Source: Aliishimia sp045106335
GTDB lineage: Bacteria; Pseudomonadota; Alphaproteobacteria; Rhodobacterales; Rhodobacteraceae
Assembly (NCBI GenBank): GCA_045106335.1
Contig: JBGCEM010000024.1
Location: 62,001 to 126,000 of the forward strand
Reading direction: 5' to 3'
Length of the DNA stretch: 64,000 nt
In this document: in pieces, positions 43,553 to 52,813 of the stretch
Numbering within the stretch: the first letter of the stretch is position 1
Layout of the letters: each line of letters opens with the position of its first letter
Made by a program: the position numbers and the translations under genes
The notes under the pieces: model-generated
Database searches by the model: none
The model's input: only the letters and a program-made list of their open reading frames with translations
What the model was told of the DNA's origin: nothing

Positions 43553-44484
43553 GATCGTAGCCCCATACGACGCAGTGTAAGTTTTTGAGTCAGATCCAAG
43601 ACACTCACCAAAACGCCCGCAAGTAACGCAGCCGCGAACAGCGCTGACCAAATCGCCAACGGTGTGCCGAATTGATCGCCAATCAAAATACGCGCACCCA
43701 AGCCAGAAATCGCGCCAGTGGGCAGTTCACCAACAATCGTTCCGACCAAAGCAGCGGCAATCCCAACCTTAAGCGATGTAAACAAATAGGGCACTGACGC
43801 AGGCAGCCGCAGCTTCAAGAACGACTGCAAACCGGTTGCATTATAGGTTCTCAGCAAATCTAACTGAGCCACCTGCGGCGCGCGTAAACCCTTCACCATG
43901 CCGACAAGTACCGGAAAATAACATAAATAAGCCGCGATAATTGCCTTTGGAAATCCACGCCCATCAATACCAAGCTGCCCGGACACGACAATAATCATTG
44001 GTGCCAAAGCAACAATCGGTATCGTCTGACTGATAATCGCCCACGGCATCAGGCTCATATCTGCGACACGACTATACACAATCGCAATTGCACCGCAGAT
44101 GCCCAAAGCGGTACCAAGCAGAAATCCCCAAAGCGTGCTCTGCAGCGTTACCCAACTGTGATACACTAACGACCGCTTCGACCAAGTGCGTCCCCGTTGC
44201 ACCATCGCCCCCGTCGTCTTCCAAAACTCACCACCAACCTGCGCAGGCGTCGGCAATCGGGGACGTTTTAGATCGTAACCGGCCGATACATGCGCACGAT
44301 TGTAAAACATCAACGTCCAAACCGATACGTCCCGCCGAACCACAGACCCTTCAGGCACAATGACAGCACCCCCACGCTCGGCTTGATCTAACGCCACACG
44401 GATGTTCATCGGTGCGACCGACACGTACCACACGCCAAGCAAGACCGCCAAAACTGTCAAAACTGGCAATAGGGTCTTACGCAA
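43549..44484 (-). CDS. ABC transporter permease (BPD type), first permease
   Basis: 311 residues with an N-terminal anchor helix, a periplasmic section and five or six further helices. The loop VKGLRAPQVAQLDLLRTYNATGLQSFLKLRLPASVP is the ATPase-contact EAA region. It is related to the neighbouring permease, which it overlaps by 4 bases. The 83-base gap to the upstream ATPase gene holds REP-like copy 2. Confidence 0.86.
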   Translation of the reverse strand: MRKTLLPVLTVLAVLLGVWYVSVAPMNIRVALDQAERGGAVIVPEGSVVRRDVSVWTLMFYNRAHVSAGYDLKRPRLPTPAQVGGEFWKTTGAMVQRGRTWSKRSLVYHSWVTLQSTLWGFLLGTALGICGAIAIVYSRVADMSLMPWAIISQTIPIVALAPMIIVVSGQLGIDGRGFPKAIIAAYLCYFPVLVGMVKGLRAPQVAQLDLLRTYNATGLQSFLKLRLPASVPYLFTSLKVGIAAALVGTIVGELPTGAISGLGARILIGDQFGTPLAIWSALFAAALLAGVLVSVLDLTQKLTLRRMGLRS

Positions 44485-44508
44485 ACCGGCTTTCCTTCAC
44501 TTGGCAAG

Positions 44509-44544
44509 TTAAACTCCGGGGGTTCGGGGGCTGGCCCCCGTCCA
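44509..44544. repeat. REP-like intergenic palindrome, copy 2
   Basis: TTAAACTCCGGGGG then a 7-base-pair stem CGGGGGC/GCCCCCG (44525-44540) and TCCA. It shares its head and layout with copy 1 at 32024-32059 but the stem bases differ while pairing is kept. It lies inside the operon between the ATPase and the first permease. Confidence 0.5.
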
Positions 44545-44567
44545 TACTCAAACAATCTGCGCGAACA

Positions 44568-45341
44568 TCAGTCATGAGAATGCCCAGCCCGCAAACCTTC
44601 CCGCACCCGATGGGCCACTTGCAAAAACTCGGGGGTTTCTCGAATCTCTAAAGGACGATCTTTGGGCAGAGGGCTGTTAATCACATCTGTTATTCGTCCA
44701 GGACGTGGCGACATCACAACGATTTTAGTGCTCAAAAATACCGCCTCGGGAATCGAGTGGGTTACAAATGCGATTGTCTTTCCCGTGCGTGACCAAAGCT
44801 GCAAAAGCTGCTCGTTCAGGTGGTCCCGCACAATCTCATCCAGCGCGCCAAATGGTTCATCCATCAACAGAATATCGGCGTCAAAGGCCAAAGCCCGCGC
44901 GATTGAGGCTCTTTGCTGCATCCCGCCAGACAGTTGCCAGGGAAACTTCTTTTCAAACCCCACCAGATCCACCAGCTCAAGCGTCTTGGCCACGCGGTCT
45001 GTTTGCGCTGCTTTATCATAGCCCATGATTTCCAGTGGCAGCCGGATATTCCCACCGATCGTGCGCCAAGGATACAGCCCTGCCGCTTGAAACACATACC
45101 CATAAGCCCGCGCCAGCCGCGCATCCCGGGCAGACACACCATTCACCATGATTGTCCCACCCGTGGGTTGTTCTAAATCCGCCATCACCCTTAAGAACGT
45201 CGTCTTCCCGCAGCCTGATGGGCCGATGAAAGAAACAAAATCACCCTGTTCGATACTTAGGTCTACGCCTTTCAAAGCGAGGACAGGGCCGTCATTGGTC
45301 TGAAACGTTAGATCCAGACCTTTTGCGCAGATTACAGCCAC
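44568..45341 (-). CDS. ABC transporter ATP-binding protein (nitrate/taurine type)
   Basis: 257 residues with Walker A GPSGCGKTT, signature LSGGMQQRASIARAL, Walker B LLMDEPFGALDE and switch His in FVTHSIPEAVFL. This is the SsuB/TauB/NrtD branch, which pairs with BPD permeases and NMT1-type binding proteins as found just downstream. It starts 11 bases after the dihydropyrimidinase stop, so the importer is co-transcribed with the degradation enzymes. Confidence 0.9.
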   Translation of the reverse strand: MAVICAKGLDLTFQTNDGPVLALKGVDLSIEQGDFVSFIGPSGCGKTTFLRVMADLEQPTGGTIMVNGVSARDARLARAYGYVFQAAGLYPWRTIGGNIRLPLEIMGYDKAAQTDRVAKTLELVDLVGFEKKFPWQLSGGMQQRASIARALAFDADILLMDEPFGALDEIVRDHLNEQLLQLWSRTGKTIAFVTHSIPEAVFLSTKIVVMSPRPGRITDVINSPLPKDRPLEIRETPEFLQVAHRVREGLRAGHSHD

Positions 45342-45352
45342 TTTGGTCTAAC

Positions 45353-46807
45353 CTACACGCCAGTTGCGGGGATGCCGCTGCGCTCGACTGGACGTGGCGC
45401 TGTCAGATCTTTCCAAGCGGAAAGGGCGCGGTTGGTCACGCCATTGCCTTCACGTGCCACGAATTTACCGTGACCTTCTTGCGTGTGAATTTCACCGTCC
45501 TGCACAGCGACGTGGCCGCGTGTCAGGGTGAAGCGCGGCAGGCCTTTGACCTTTTTTCCTTCAAAAACGTTGTAGTCGATGGCGGATTGCTGTGTGCTGG
45601 CAGCGATGGTCTTTTCCTTTGCAGGATCCCACACGACCAGATCTGCATCCGCGCCCACAAGCACCGCGCCCTTCTTGGGATAGCAATTCAGGATCTTTGC
45701 GATATTGGTCGAGGTCACAGCAACAAATTCGTTCGGGGTCAAACGGCCTGTTTCAACACCGTGGGTCCACAGCATTGGCATGCGATCTTCAAGCCCACCC
45801 GTACCGTTTGGAATTTTCGAAAAATCGCCAACGCCAGTGCGTTTTTGCTCGGTGGTAAAGGCGCAATGGTCTGTCGCCACAACCGATAAGGATCCCGATT
45901 GCAGTCCGGCCCACAGGCTGTCTTGGTGCTGTTTGTTGCGGAAGGGCGGGGACATCACGCGGCGGGCGGCATGGTCCCAGTCTTGGTTGAAATATTCGGA
46001 TTCATCTAAGGTCAGGTGCTGGATCAGCGGTTCTCCCCAGACACGTTTACCCTGTTGGCGTGCGCGGCGGATGGCTTCGTGGGACTCTTCGCAGGACGTG
46101 TGGACCACGTACAAAGGCACGCCAGCCATATCGGCGATCATGATCGCGCGGTTGGTGGCCTCGCCTTCAACTTGAGGCGGGCGCGAATAGGCGTGCCCCT
46201 CCGGGCCGGTATTGCCCTCGGCCAGAAGTTTGGCGGTCAGCTCTGCAACGACATCGCCGTTTTCCGCATGTACCATCGCAATCCCACCCAGCTCAGACAG
46301 TCGGTTGAAAGAGGCGAACAGCTCGTCATCATTCACCATCAACGCGCCTTTATACGCCAAGAAGTGTTTGAACGTGTTGATGCCGCGGTCTTTGATGACA
46401 CTTTCCATTTCGTTAAAGACTTGCTCGCCCCACCAGGTGACCGCCATGTGGAAGGAATAGTCACAATTGGCGCGGGTCGATTTGTTGTCCCACATCTGCA
46501 ACGCGTCATGCAGACCTTGTCCCGGTGCCGGCAACGCGAAATCAATCACCATTGTCGTCCCACCCGCTAAGGCCGCCCTGGTGCCAGATTCGAAATCATC
46601 GCTGGAATAAGTGCCCATGAACGGCATTTCCAAATGCGTGTGTGGATCGATCCCGCCGGGCATCACAAGGCATCCCGTTGCGTCCAGCTCTTTGGCCCCC
46701 GACAGGTTCGGACCAATTTCGACGATCGTCCCGTTTTCAATCAAAACATCCGCTTTATAGGTCAGATCTGCAGTGACGATGGTTCCGTTTTTGATGACTG
46801 TGGACAT
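45353..46807 (-). CDS. hydA: Dihydropyrimidinase (hydantoinase)
   Basis: 484 residues. GGIDPHTHLEMPFMG holds the metal-binding His pair, and FKHFLAYKG carries the Lys carboxylated to bridge two zinc ions. The end VQDGEIHTQEGHGKF is typical. It opens dihydrouracil or dihydrothymine to the N-carbamoyl-beta-amino acid. The neighbours supply the step before (PreTA) and after (N-carbamoyl-beta-alanine amidohydrolase), so the pyrimidine assignment is preferred over a general hydantoinase. Confidence 0.92.
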   Translation of the reverse strand: MSTVIKNGTIVTADLTYKADVLIENGTIVEIGPNLSGAKELDATGCLVMPGGIDPHTHLEMPFMGTYSSDDFESGTRAALAGGTTMVIDFALPAPGQGLHDALQMWDNKSTRANCDYSFHMAVTWWGEQVFNEMESVIKDRGINTFKHFLAYKGALMVNDDELFASFNRLSELGGIAMVHAENGDVVAELTAKLLAEGNTGPEGHAYSRPPQVEGEATNRAIMIADMAGVPLYVVHTSCEESHEAIRRARQQGKRVWGEPLIQHLTLDESEYFNQDWDHAARRVMSPPFRNKQHQDSLWAGLQSGSLSVVATDHCAFTTEQKRTGVGDFSKIPNGTGGLEDRMPMLWTHGVETGRLTPNEFVAVTSTNIAKILNCYPKKGAVLVGADADLVVWDPAKEKTIAASTQQSAIDYNVFEGKKVKGLPRFTLTRGHVAVQDGEIHTQEGHGKFVAREGNGVTNRALSAWKDLTAPRPVERSGIPATGV

Positions 46808-46873
46808 GAGCGAGCAGGCTCCTTTGGTGTCAGAATGGGCCCTTTACGGGCGATGAGTGCAGGTCGCGCGATT

Positions 46874-47197
46874 TTAAACCGAGCTAAAACAGCCGATAGC
46901 AGACCCGTGAACACCAATATCCAGCAGGCCAAAATCACTTTCAACACATAACGAAAAGTATCCCTTGCGGGGCATGTAAACCACACGGTGATCGCCATTG
47001 GGCCGCGTAATCGCCCAACATTTCTGCAAGATGCCAGCCGAAAATTGCACCCGCGCCTCGCGTGGTTTGCGCAAAACAGCGCGGAAGGCGCGCAATGTTG
47101 CCTGTTCTATGATTGTGTCGCTGGGGTAGTCGGCGATTTCGTGCTGGACCAATTCCGCGATCCGTTCCGGGATCGACATGTTTACATTTAGGATCAT
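46874..47197 (-). CDS. Unrecognised 107-residue protein in the pyrimidine operon
   Basis: Starts within an ATGA overlap (47194-47197) with the amidohydrolase gene, so it is probably translated with it. The product is small and soluble, with a strand-rich middle (SAGILQKCWAITRPNGDHRVVYMPRKGYFSLCVES) and no signal or membrane segment. Not recognised. It could be an assembly or regulatory factor, or unrelated to the pathway. A 66-base gap separates it from hydA. Confidence 0.55.
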   Translation of the reverse strand: MILNVNMSIPERIAELVQHEIADYPSDTIIEQATLRAFRAVLRKPREARVQFSAGILQKCWAITRPNGDHRVVYMPRKGYFSLCVESDFGLLDIGVHGSAIGCFSSV

Positions 47198-48444
47198 GAC
47201 ACAATCTCGGCTGTGTCCACCACGGCATGAAACAGCACGTCTGTGCCCGCCGTGGCCCACTCTTTGCTAATTTCTTCGGCTTCATTGTGGCTAAGACCAT
47301 CAACGCACGGGCACATCACCATAGCAGTGGGTGCGACATCATTGATCCAACAGGCATCATGACCCGCGCCCGAGACGATATCCATATGGCTGTACCCCAA
47401 CCTTTCAGCAGCGCTTCGGATGGCACTGACGCAGGTTTCGTCAAAGGCGGGGGGATCAAACTGACCGACGATGTGGCAGTCGAACGTGACGCCAATATCC
47501 GCACACAGCTTTGGCGCGCGTTCCATTAATTCGTCCACCATCGCGTTCAATTTATCCAAGATGTGCGTGCGCATATCGATGGTGAACACAACCTTGCCGG
47601 GGATGATATTGCGCGAATTGGGATAAAGATCGACATGCCCAATCGCCCCCACGGCATTGGGCTGGTTTTTCATCGCGATCTCATGCACCAGCTCGGTCAC
47701 CAGCGCGAGCCCACGGCCCGCATTTTTGCGCATATGCATCGGGGTTGATCCGGTGTGGCTTTCTTTGCCTGTGATCGTACACTCAATCCAGCGCAGCCCT
47801 TGGCCATGGGTGACAACGCCAATGTCTTTGCCCTCGGCTTCTAGGATCGGACCTTGTTCAATATGCAGCTCAAAAAAAGCATGCATTTTGCGAGTCCCCA
47901 CGGGCTCATCACCCTTCCAACCAATGCGCTCTAACTCATCGCCAAAACGCAAGCCATCCGCATCGACCCGGTCATTGGCCCAATCCAGCGTGTGCTTGCC
48001 TGCAAACACACCCGAGGCCAGCATCGCCGGGGCATAGCGCGTGCCCTCTTCATTGGTCCAGTTCGTGACCACAATAGGATGCTTTGTCTTGATCCCTAAG
48101 TCGTTTAAACTGCGAAGAATTTCCAAACCACCCAACACACCGAGGACACCATCATATTTCCCGCCTGTAGGTTGCGTGTCTAAATGACTACCCACATATA
48201 CAGGCAGCGCGTCCGGGTCCGTGCCCTCGCGGCGCGCAAACATATTGCCAATCTGATCCACACCCATGGTGCATCCAGCCTCTTCGCACCAGCGCTGGAA
48301 CAGATGACGACCTTCGCTGTCTGCATCGGTCAGTGTCTGGCGATTGTTGCCTCCCGCAATCCCAGGCCCGATCTTGGCCATCTCCATCAAGCTGTCCCAC
48401 AACCGATCCCCATTGATCCGCAGATTTTCGCCCGGTGCCGCCAT
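47194..48444 (-). CDS. N-carbamoyl-beta-alanine amidohydrolase (Zn-dependent, M20/carbamoylase family)
   Basis: 416 residues from ATG 48444. The metal-binding motif YVGSHLDTQPTGGKYDGVLG and the EEGTRYAPAMLAS region match the hydantoinase/carbamoylase amidohydrolase family (HyuC, AllC, beta-ureidopropionase). GGGGAAG just upstream and the operator at 48487-48502, which would otherwise lie inside the gene, favour this start over the more upstream one at 48513. It releases beta-alanine, CO2 and ammonia after dihydropyrimidinase. It is the first gene of the operon. Confidence 0.88.
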   Translation of the reverse strand: MAAPGENLRINGDRLWDSLMEMAKIGPGIAGGNNRQTLTDADSEGRHLFQRWCEEAGCTMGVDQIGNMFARREGTDPDALPVYVGSHLDTQPTGGKYDGVLGVLGGLEILRSLNDLGIKTKHPIVVTNWTNEEGTRYAPAMLASGVFAGKHTLDWANDRVDADGLRFGDELERIGWKGDEPVGTRKMHAFFELHIEQGPILEAEGKDIGVVTHGQGLRWIECTITGKESHTGSTPMHMRKNAGRGLALVTELVHEIAMKNQPNAVGAIGHVDLYPNSRNIIPGKVVFTIDMRTHILDKLNAMVDELMERAPKLCADIGVTFDCHIVGQFDPPAFDETCVSAIRSAAERLGYSHMDIVSGAGHDACWINDVAPTAMVMCPCVDGLSHNEAEEISKEWATAGTDVLFHAVVDTAEIVS

Positions 48445-48486
48445 TGTCTTCCCCAGTGTTGACCATCCCAAAGTACAGTCTGGTTT

Positions 48487-48502
48487 TTTACCATTTGGTA
48501 AA
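48487..48502. promoter_or_regulatory. RutR operator of the pyrimidine operon and rutR
   Basis: TTTACCA-TT-TGGTAAA is a perfect 7-base inverted repeat. The E. coli RutR consensus is TTGACCAnnTGGTCAA, so only the third base of each arm differs. It lies between the amidohydrolase start (48444) and the divergent regulator start (48600). It is repeated with one change at 52814-52829. Confidence 0.8.
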
Positions 48503-48528
48503 GTAACACTCATCACGTGACGCAGTTC

Positions 48529-48534
48529 TGTCAA
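48529..48534 (-). promoter_or_regulatory. Putative -35 box of the pyrimidine operon
   Basis: TTGACA read on the - strand, 26 bases before the operator. No good -10 is obvious at 17 bases (GAGTGT), but a promoter here would place the start point near the operator, as expected for repression. Confidence 0.4.
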
Positions 48535-48599
48535 GAAGTCCTTTTGACGAAGATCCAAAATCTGTGAGACCCGCCCTATATTCGTGCGACGAGCCCTTC

Positions 48600-49217
48600 A
48601 TGACAAACGCATCATCAAAGAAACCCAGCCGCATCCAGCAGCGCAATCGGCATAAGATCTTGGATGCCGCTTTGGATGTCTTTTCTGCCCATGGTTATCG
48701 CGGGGCAACGTTGGATCTGATCGCTGAAGCAGCTGGGTTATCAAAGCCAAATATATTGTATTATTTCAATGGCAAAGAAGACATCCACATCACCTTGCTA
48801 AATCAATTGATGGAAACTTGGTTGGATCCTTTGGTCGAAATGGACCCCGAAGGCGATCCTCTACAAGAACTTTTGGGTTATGTGCAGCGGAAACTGGATA
48901 TGGCGCGTGATTTGCCCCGGGAATCACGTCTTTTCGCGGGTGAAATTCTGCAAGGTGCGCCGCGCATGGGGCCGCACCTAGAATCGGGGCTTAAGCCGCT
49001 GTTTGATGAAAAGTGTTCCTTGATTGAACATTGGATGAAGTCCGGGAAATTGGCTAAATCTGACCCACAGCATCTGATCATGTCCATTTGGTCCACGACC
49101 CAGCACTATGCCGACTTTGACGCGCAAGTTCAGGTTTTATTGGGGGATCAGCGCGATGATCGGGCTGATAAATTCCTTGCTAAACTATTTCGCAAACTGC
49201 TTGAGCCAGAAAATTAA
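48600..49217 (+). CDS. rutR: TetR-family pyrimidine regulator (RutR-like)
   Basis: 205 residues. The TetR helix-turn-helix is ATLDLIAEAAGLSKPNILYYF, and the long match to RutR includes NILYYFNGKEDI, ESRLFAGEILQGAPRMG, SGKLAKSDPQHLIMSIWSTTQHYADF. RutR binds uracil or thymine and lets go of DNA when they accumulate. It is divergent from the pyrimidine operon with a near-consensus RutR site between them. ATG 48600 is favoured; a GTG at 48564 is in frame but lacks a ribosome binding site. Confidence 0.87.
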   Translation: MTNASSKKPSRIQQRNRHKILDAALDVFSAHGYRGATLDLIAEAAGLSKPNILYYFNGKEDIHITLLNQLMETWLDPLVEMDPEGDPLQELLGYVQRKLDMARDLPRESRLFAGEILQGAPRMGPHLESGLKPLFDEKCSLIEHWMKSGKLAKSDPQHLIMSIWSTTQHYADFDAQVQVLLGDQRDDRADKFLAKLFRKLLEPEN

Positions 49218-49330
49218 CCGTTGATTTACCAGAGGCGGTAGAAATGCTGGCGCCGTGGGTTTTGTTCAATATTCTTTCATACATTACGGGTGGCGGGCGT
49301 TCTTAGTGGGTAATCCATGGAGCAGCGCAT

Positions 49331-49813
49331 ATGAGTTTGATTTCAGGCCTTGGCATCATGCCAGTGGTACAAAATACACAAGCGTCAGCGGCAGATGCTG
49401 CGGTGCAAGATAATCAGGCACAACCTGCGGTGGCTCAACCGAGCGAAAGCCAAGACAGTGCGTCAGCTCAATCTGACAGCGGTGGGCAATCGCAAGGGCA
49501 GGCCTTCGCGCAGACGAATCCAGGGCAGACCCGGTTTAATGATCGCATGTTGTCCAAAGCCGATAGCGAAAGTGTGGTGAAGGCTGAATTCGCTGCAGAA
49601 CAGGCGGAACAAGATATCAGCGCCGCTGAAACGCAGGTGCGCGATGCTGAATTTACATCCCAAACAGACGATAAAATCGCTGCTTTGGTGGAAGATCTTA
49701 AAATCGTTCAACCTGCGGCAAAGCCCGATCTGACGGCGATAGAACAGACGACCGATAGCCCAACCACCGCGTCTGATGAACGTGCGACCAACGCAACAGC
49801 GGCCCCAGTATAA
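49331..49813 (+). CDS. Low-complexity Gln/Ala/Ser-rich protein
   Basis: 160 residues, mostly Q, A, S, D and T, with one helical part in the middle (KADSESVVKAEFAAEQAEQDISAAETQV) and no signal peptide or domain. GGAG is eight bases before the ATG. The order of residues suggests a disordered protein. It is followed 33 bases later by another disordered small protein, so the two may work together. Function not recognised. Confidence 0.5.
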   Translation: MSLISGLGIMPVVQNTQASAADAAVQDNQAQPAVAQPSESQDSASAQSDSGGQSQGQAFAQTNPGQTRFNDRMLSKADSESVVKAEFAAEQAEQDISAAETQVRDAEFTSQTDDKIAALVEDLKIVQPAAKPDLTAIEQTTDSPTTASDERATNATAAPV

Positions 49814-49846
49814 CGGGACAGTTCCGCCTTTTTCGGAGATAGAATT

Positions 49847-50122
49847 ATGGAAATCCAACCGGTCTCAGTCCCTATGCAGCCACCGATAGCGAGACCTGCG
49901 CCAATCGAGGTTGCAGCGCCAGCGGACACGGCCGCACAATCAGATCAAGTTACACCGAAACAGGCCTCGGCTGATCCGATACCTGCAGAAACCCCACCGG
50001 CGATCACGCCTGAAGAACTGGCCATCCGCGCTGCATTTCAAGCGCAGCTAGAGACGCAAAAACTGATGTCGATGATCAATGACCCTGAAGATCTAGTGTT
50101 GCCCGATGCGCCTGATTTATAG
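49847..50122 (+). CDS. Proline-rich small disordered protein
   Basis: 91 residues, P- and A-rich in the first two thirds with a short C-terminal helix (ITPEELAIRAAFQAQLETQKLMSMI). A ribosome-binding-like CGGAGA precedes the start by several bases. Not recognised. It lies 3 bases before the convergent preA stop. Confidence 0.5.
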   Translation: MEIQPVSVPMQPPIARPAPIEVAAPADTAAQSDQVTPKQASADPIPAETPPAITPEELAIRAAFQAQLETQKLMSMINDPEDLVLPDAPDL

Positions 50123-50125
50123 GGG

Positions 50126-51430
50126 TTATTCTGCCGCGGTGCTCGACGGGTTGTTCGGATGAGTGGTCCAGTTGGCATAGTCTGCTTCTACCGGTTTGCC
50201 GGTACGTGGATCGACACTGCCGACTGGCATTTCTTCCATGGTGATGCATCCCTCAACAGGACAAACGTTGACGCAAAGGTTGCAAGCAACACATTCTGCG
50301 TCAACTACCTCAAACACACGTTCGGGCGACATTGAAATTGCTTGATGCGAGGTGTCTTCGCAGGCGGCATAGCAGCGTCCACATTTAATGCAGGCCTCTT
50401 GGTCAATCTTTGCCTTGGCAACGTAGTTCAGATCCAAATACTGCCAATCGGTGACGTTGGGCACTGCGCGTCCGACGACATCAGCGACCGAGCTATGGCC
50501 CTTTTCATCCATCCATTGGCTCAAGCCTGTGATCATTTCTTCAACGATCTTAAAGCCATAGGTCATAGCTGCCGTGCAGACCTGCACATTGCCAGCCCCA
50601 AGAGCCAAAAACTCTGCTGCATCTCGCCATGTGGTGACGCCTCCGATACCGCTAATTGGCAATCCTTGGGTGTCTGGGTTGCGCGCGATTTCGGACACCA
50701 TACTTAGTGCGATAGGTTTGACTGCCGGACCGCAATAGCCGCCATGCGACCCCTTCCCGCCGATTGAGGGTTCCGGGGACATGCTGTCCAGGTCGACAGA
50801 GGTGATAGAGTTGATGGTGTTGATCAAGCTGACCGCATCTGCGCCGCCATTTTTCGCGGCTAAGGCTGGCTTGCGCACATCAGTGATGTTGGGTGTTAAT
50901 TTCACGATGACGGGTCGGTCATAATATTGCTTACACCAGCGCGTCACCATCTCAATATATTCAGGGACCTGGCCGACAGCGGCACCCATGCCGCGCTCAC
51001 TCATGCCGTGGGGACAGCCAAAATTCAGCTCGATTCCATCGGCATTTGTTTCTTGAACCCGGGGCAGGATCGCTTTCCAAGCGGCCTCTTCACAAGGCAC
51101 CATGATCGAAGCGATAAGCGCGCGATCCGGGTAGTCCGCTTTGACGCGCGCCATTTCTTCTAGGTTCACTTCTAAGGGGCGATCTGTGATCAATTCGATA
51201 TTGTTCAGCCCCAAAAGGCGCCGATCCGCACCATAGACAGCGCCGTATCTTGGGCCATTCACATTGACGACGGGCGGGCCTTCTGAGCCTAGCGTTTTCC
51301 AAACGACTCCGCCCCAACCCGCTTCAAAGGCGCGGCGGACATTATATTCTTTGTCGGTTGGCGGGGCCGAGGCCAGCCAAAACGGGTTTGGCGTTATGAT
51401 GCCGCAGAAATCTGAACTTAGATCGGCCAT
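50126..51430 (-). CDS. preA: NAD-dependent dihydropyrimidine dehydrogenase subunit PreA
   Basis: 434 residues. A dihydroorotate-dehydrogenase-like FMN barrel holds the active-site Cys loop NFGCPHGMSERGMG, the counterpart of CPHGMGERGMG in mammalian dihydropyrimidine dehydrogenase. The C-terminus has two 4Fe-4S ferredoxin motifs (CIKCGRCYAAC and CVACNLCVNVCPVEGC). With PreT it reduces uracil or thymine to the dihydro form with NADH. The 1-base TAATG overlap with preT couples their translation. Confidence 0.94.
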   Translation of the reverse strand: MADLSSDFCGIITPNPFWLASAPPTDKEYNVRRAFEAGWGGVVWKTLGSEGPPVVNVNGPRYGAVYGADRRLLGLNNIELITDRPLEVNLEEMARVKADYPDRALIASIMVPCEEAAWKAILPRVQETNADGIELNFGCPHGMSERGMGAAVGQVPEYIEMVTRWCKQYYDRPVIVKLTPNITDVRKPALAAKNGGADAVSLINTINSITSVDLDSMSPEPSIGGKGSHGGYCGPAVKPIALSMVSEIARNPDTQGLPISGIGGVTTWRDAAEFLALGAGNVQVCTAAMTYGFKIVEEMITGLSQWMDEKGHSSVADVVGRAVPNVTDWQYLDLNYVAKAKIDQEACIKCGRCYAACEDTSHQAISMSPERVFEVVDAECVACNLCVNVCPVEGCITMEEMPVGSVDPRTGKPVEADYANWTTHPNNPSSTAAE

Positions 51431-52758
51431 TAAGACTCTCCCATCAATGTCGCGTGAATATCTATGGCCGCGTCACGCCCTTCTGCGACGGCAGTGACGG
51501 TCAGATCATCACCGCCACTGGCACAATCCCCACCGGCCCAAACACCTTGTGCCGACGTTCGACCCGGGCCTGTGACCTTGATTTTGCGCCCATCTAAGTC
51601 CGGCAGACCATCGCCCGTGAGGGTTTGGCCAATCGCACACAGCAACTGATCCGCATCCAGTCGCATCGTCTCGCCTGTGCCTTGCATTTTGTGATCCACA
51701 TATTCGAATTCGACCTCACGCACCGACCCGTTTCCATGCACGCGCGTGGGCACGACATGGGTTATGATCCGCACGCCTTTAGAGGCTGCCAAATTTTGCT
51801 CATACGTACTGGCGGGCATCTGCTCGCGTCCGCGGCGATAGGCGATGGTGACATGCAGCGCGCCCAATAGGCGGGCTTGCACAGCAGCATCCACAGCGGT
51901 CATTCCCCCGCCAATGACCACAACTTCACGTCCAACAGCCATTTCCGTCAGATCGGACGATTGGCGCAAAGTTTCAATGAATTCAACGGCATCATCCACA
52001 CCGTCCTTGTCTTGCCCCGGCATTCCAAGACTGTTCACGCCACCCAGACCCACGCTAAGGAACACGGCATCATAGTCCGATTTCAAACGGTCCAAAGTCA
52101 TATCCGGCCCGAGCGTTTTGTTGTGATGTACGGTGATGCCTCCGATTTTCAGTAGCCATTCAATCTCGGCCTGCGCGAACCCTTCCACAGTTTTATAGGC
52201 CGCAATTCCGTATTCGTTCAGCCCGCCAGGCTTGGGTTTGGCATCCATCACATCGACATCATGACCCAGCATGGCAAGCCGGTGCGCACAGGACAATCCC
52301 GCAGGGCCAGCACCGACGATTGCGATACGTTTTCCTGTCTGCGCTGCACGTTGATATGGGTGGATCCCAGCGCCTTGAACAATGTCTGTGGCATAACGTT
52401 GCAAACGCCCGATCAGGACGGGCTTACCTTCGGCCGCTTCGCGCACACAAGCCTGTTCGCACAACGTTTCTGTTGGGCAGACCCGGGCGCACATCCCGCC
52501 AAGGATGTTTTGGTCGAAAATCGTTTTGGCTGCCGCTTCAGGGGTGCCGGTGGCGATTTGACGGATGAATAAGGGGATATCGATATCGGTCGGGCAGGCG
52601 GTGATACAAGGTGCGTCATGGCAGAAATAGCATCGATCTGCTGCGACAGTGGCCTCGTGCGGGTCCAAAGGCGCATGCAAATCTTCGAAGTTTCTGGCGA
52701 CCTCTTCAGCACTTTGACGGCCCGGAGCGATTCCCGGAGTGTATATGTTGTTAGCCAT
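51430..52758 (-). CDS. preT: NAD-dependent dihydropyrimidine dehydrogenase subunit PreT
   Basis: 442 residues. Cys at 43, 46, 51, 55 and 90, 94, 100, 104 hold two Fe-S clusters. The NAD(P)/FAD sites are IVGAGPAGLSC and VIGGGMTAVDAA. It passes electrons from NADH through FAD and Fe-S to PreA. The operator 56 bases upstream links it to RutR control. Confidence 0.94.
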   Translation of the reverse strand: MANNIYTPGIAPGRQSAEEVARNFEDLHAPLDPHEATVAADRCYFCHDAPCITACPTDIDIPLFIRQIATGTPEAAAKTIFDQNILGGMCARVCPTETLCEQACVREAAEGKPVLIGRLQRYATDIVQGAGIHPYQRAAQTGKRIAIVGAGPAGLSCAHRLAMLGHDVDVMDAKPKPGGLNEYGIAAYKTVEGFAQAEIEWLLKIGGITVHHNKTLGPDMTLDRLKSDYDAVFLSVGLGGVNSLGMPGQDKDGVDDAVEFIETLRQSSDLTEMAVGREVVVIGGGMTAVDAAVQARLLGALHVTIAYRRGREQMPASTYEQNLAASKGVRIITHVVPTRVHGNGSVREVEFEYVDHKMQGTGETMRLDADQLLCAIGQTLTGDGLPDLDGRKIKVTGPGRTSAQGVWAGGDCASGGDDLTVTAVAEGRDAAIDIHATLMGES

Positions 52759-52813
52759 GACTTTGCCTTGCTTGGTGTCAAATCCTCATTGAACCGTTCC
52801 ATAGGAAGATTTT

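Noticed and set aside
46016..46570. 184-codon + strand frame opposite dihydropyrimidinase
   Set aside because: Antisense shadow without motif or start signal.
48445..48558. Upstream start of the carbamoylase at 48558 or 48513
   Set aside because: It would place the RutR-like operator inside the coding region and lacks a ribosome binding site.
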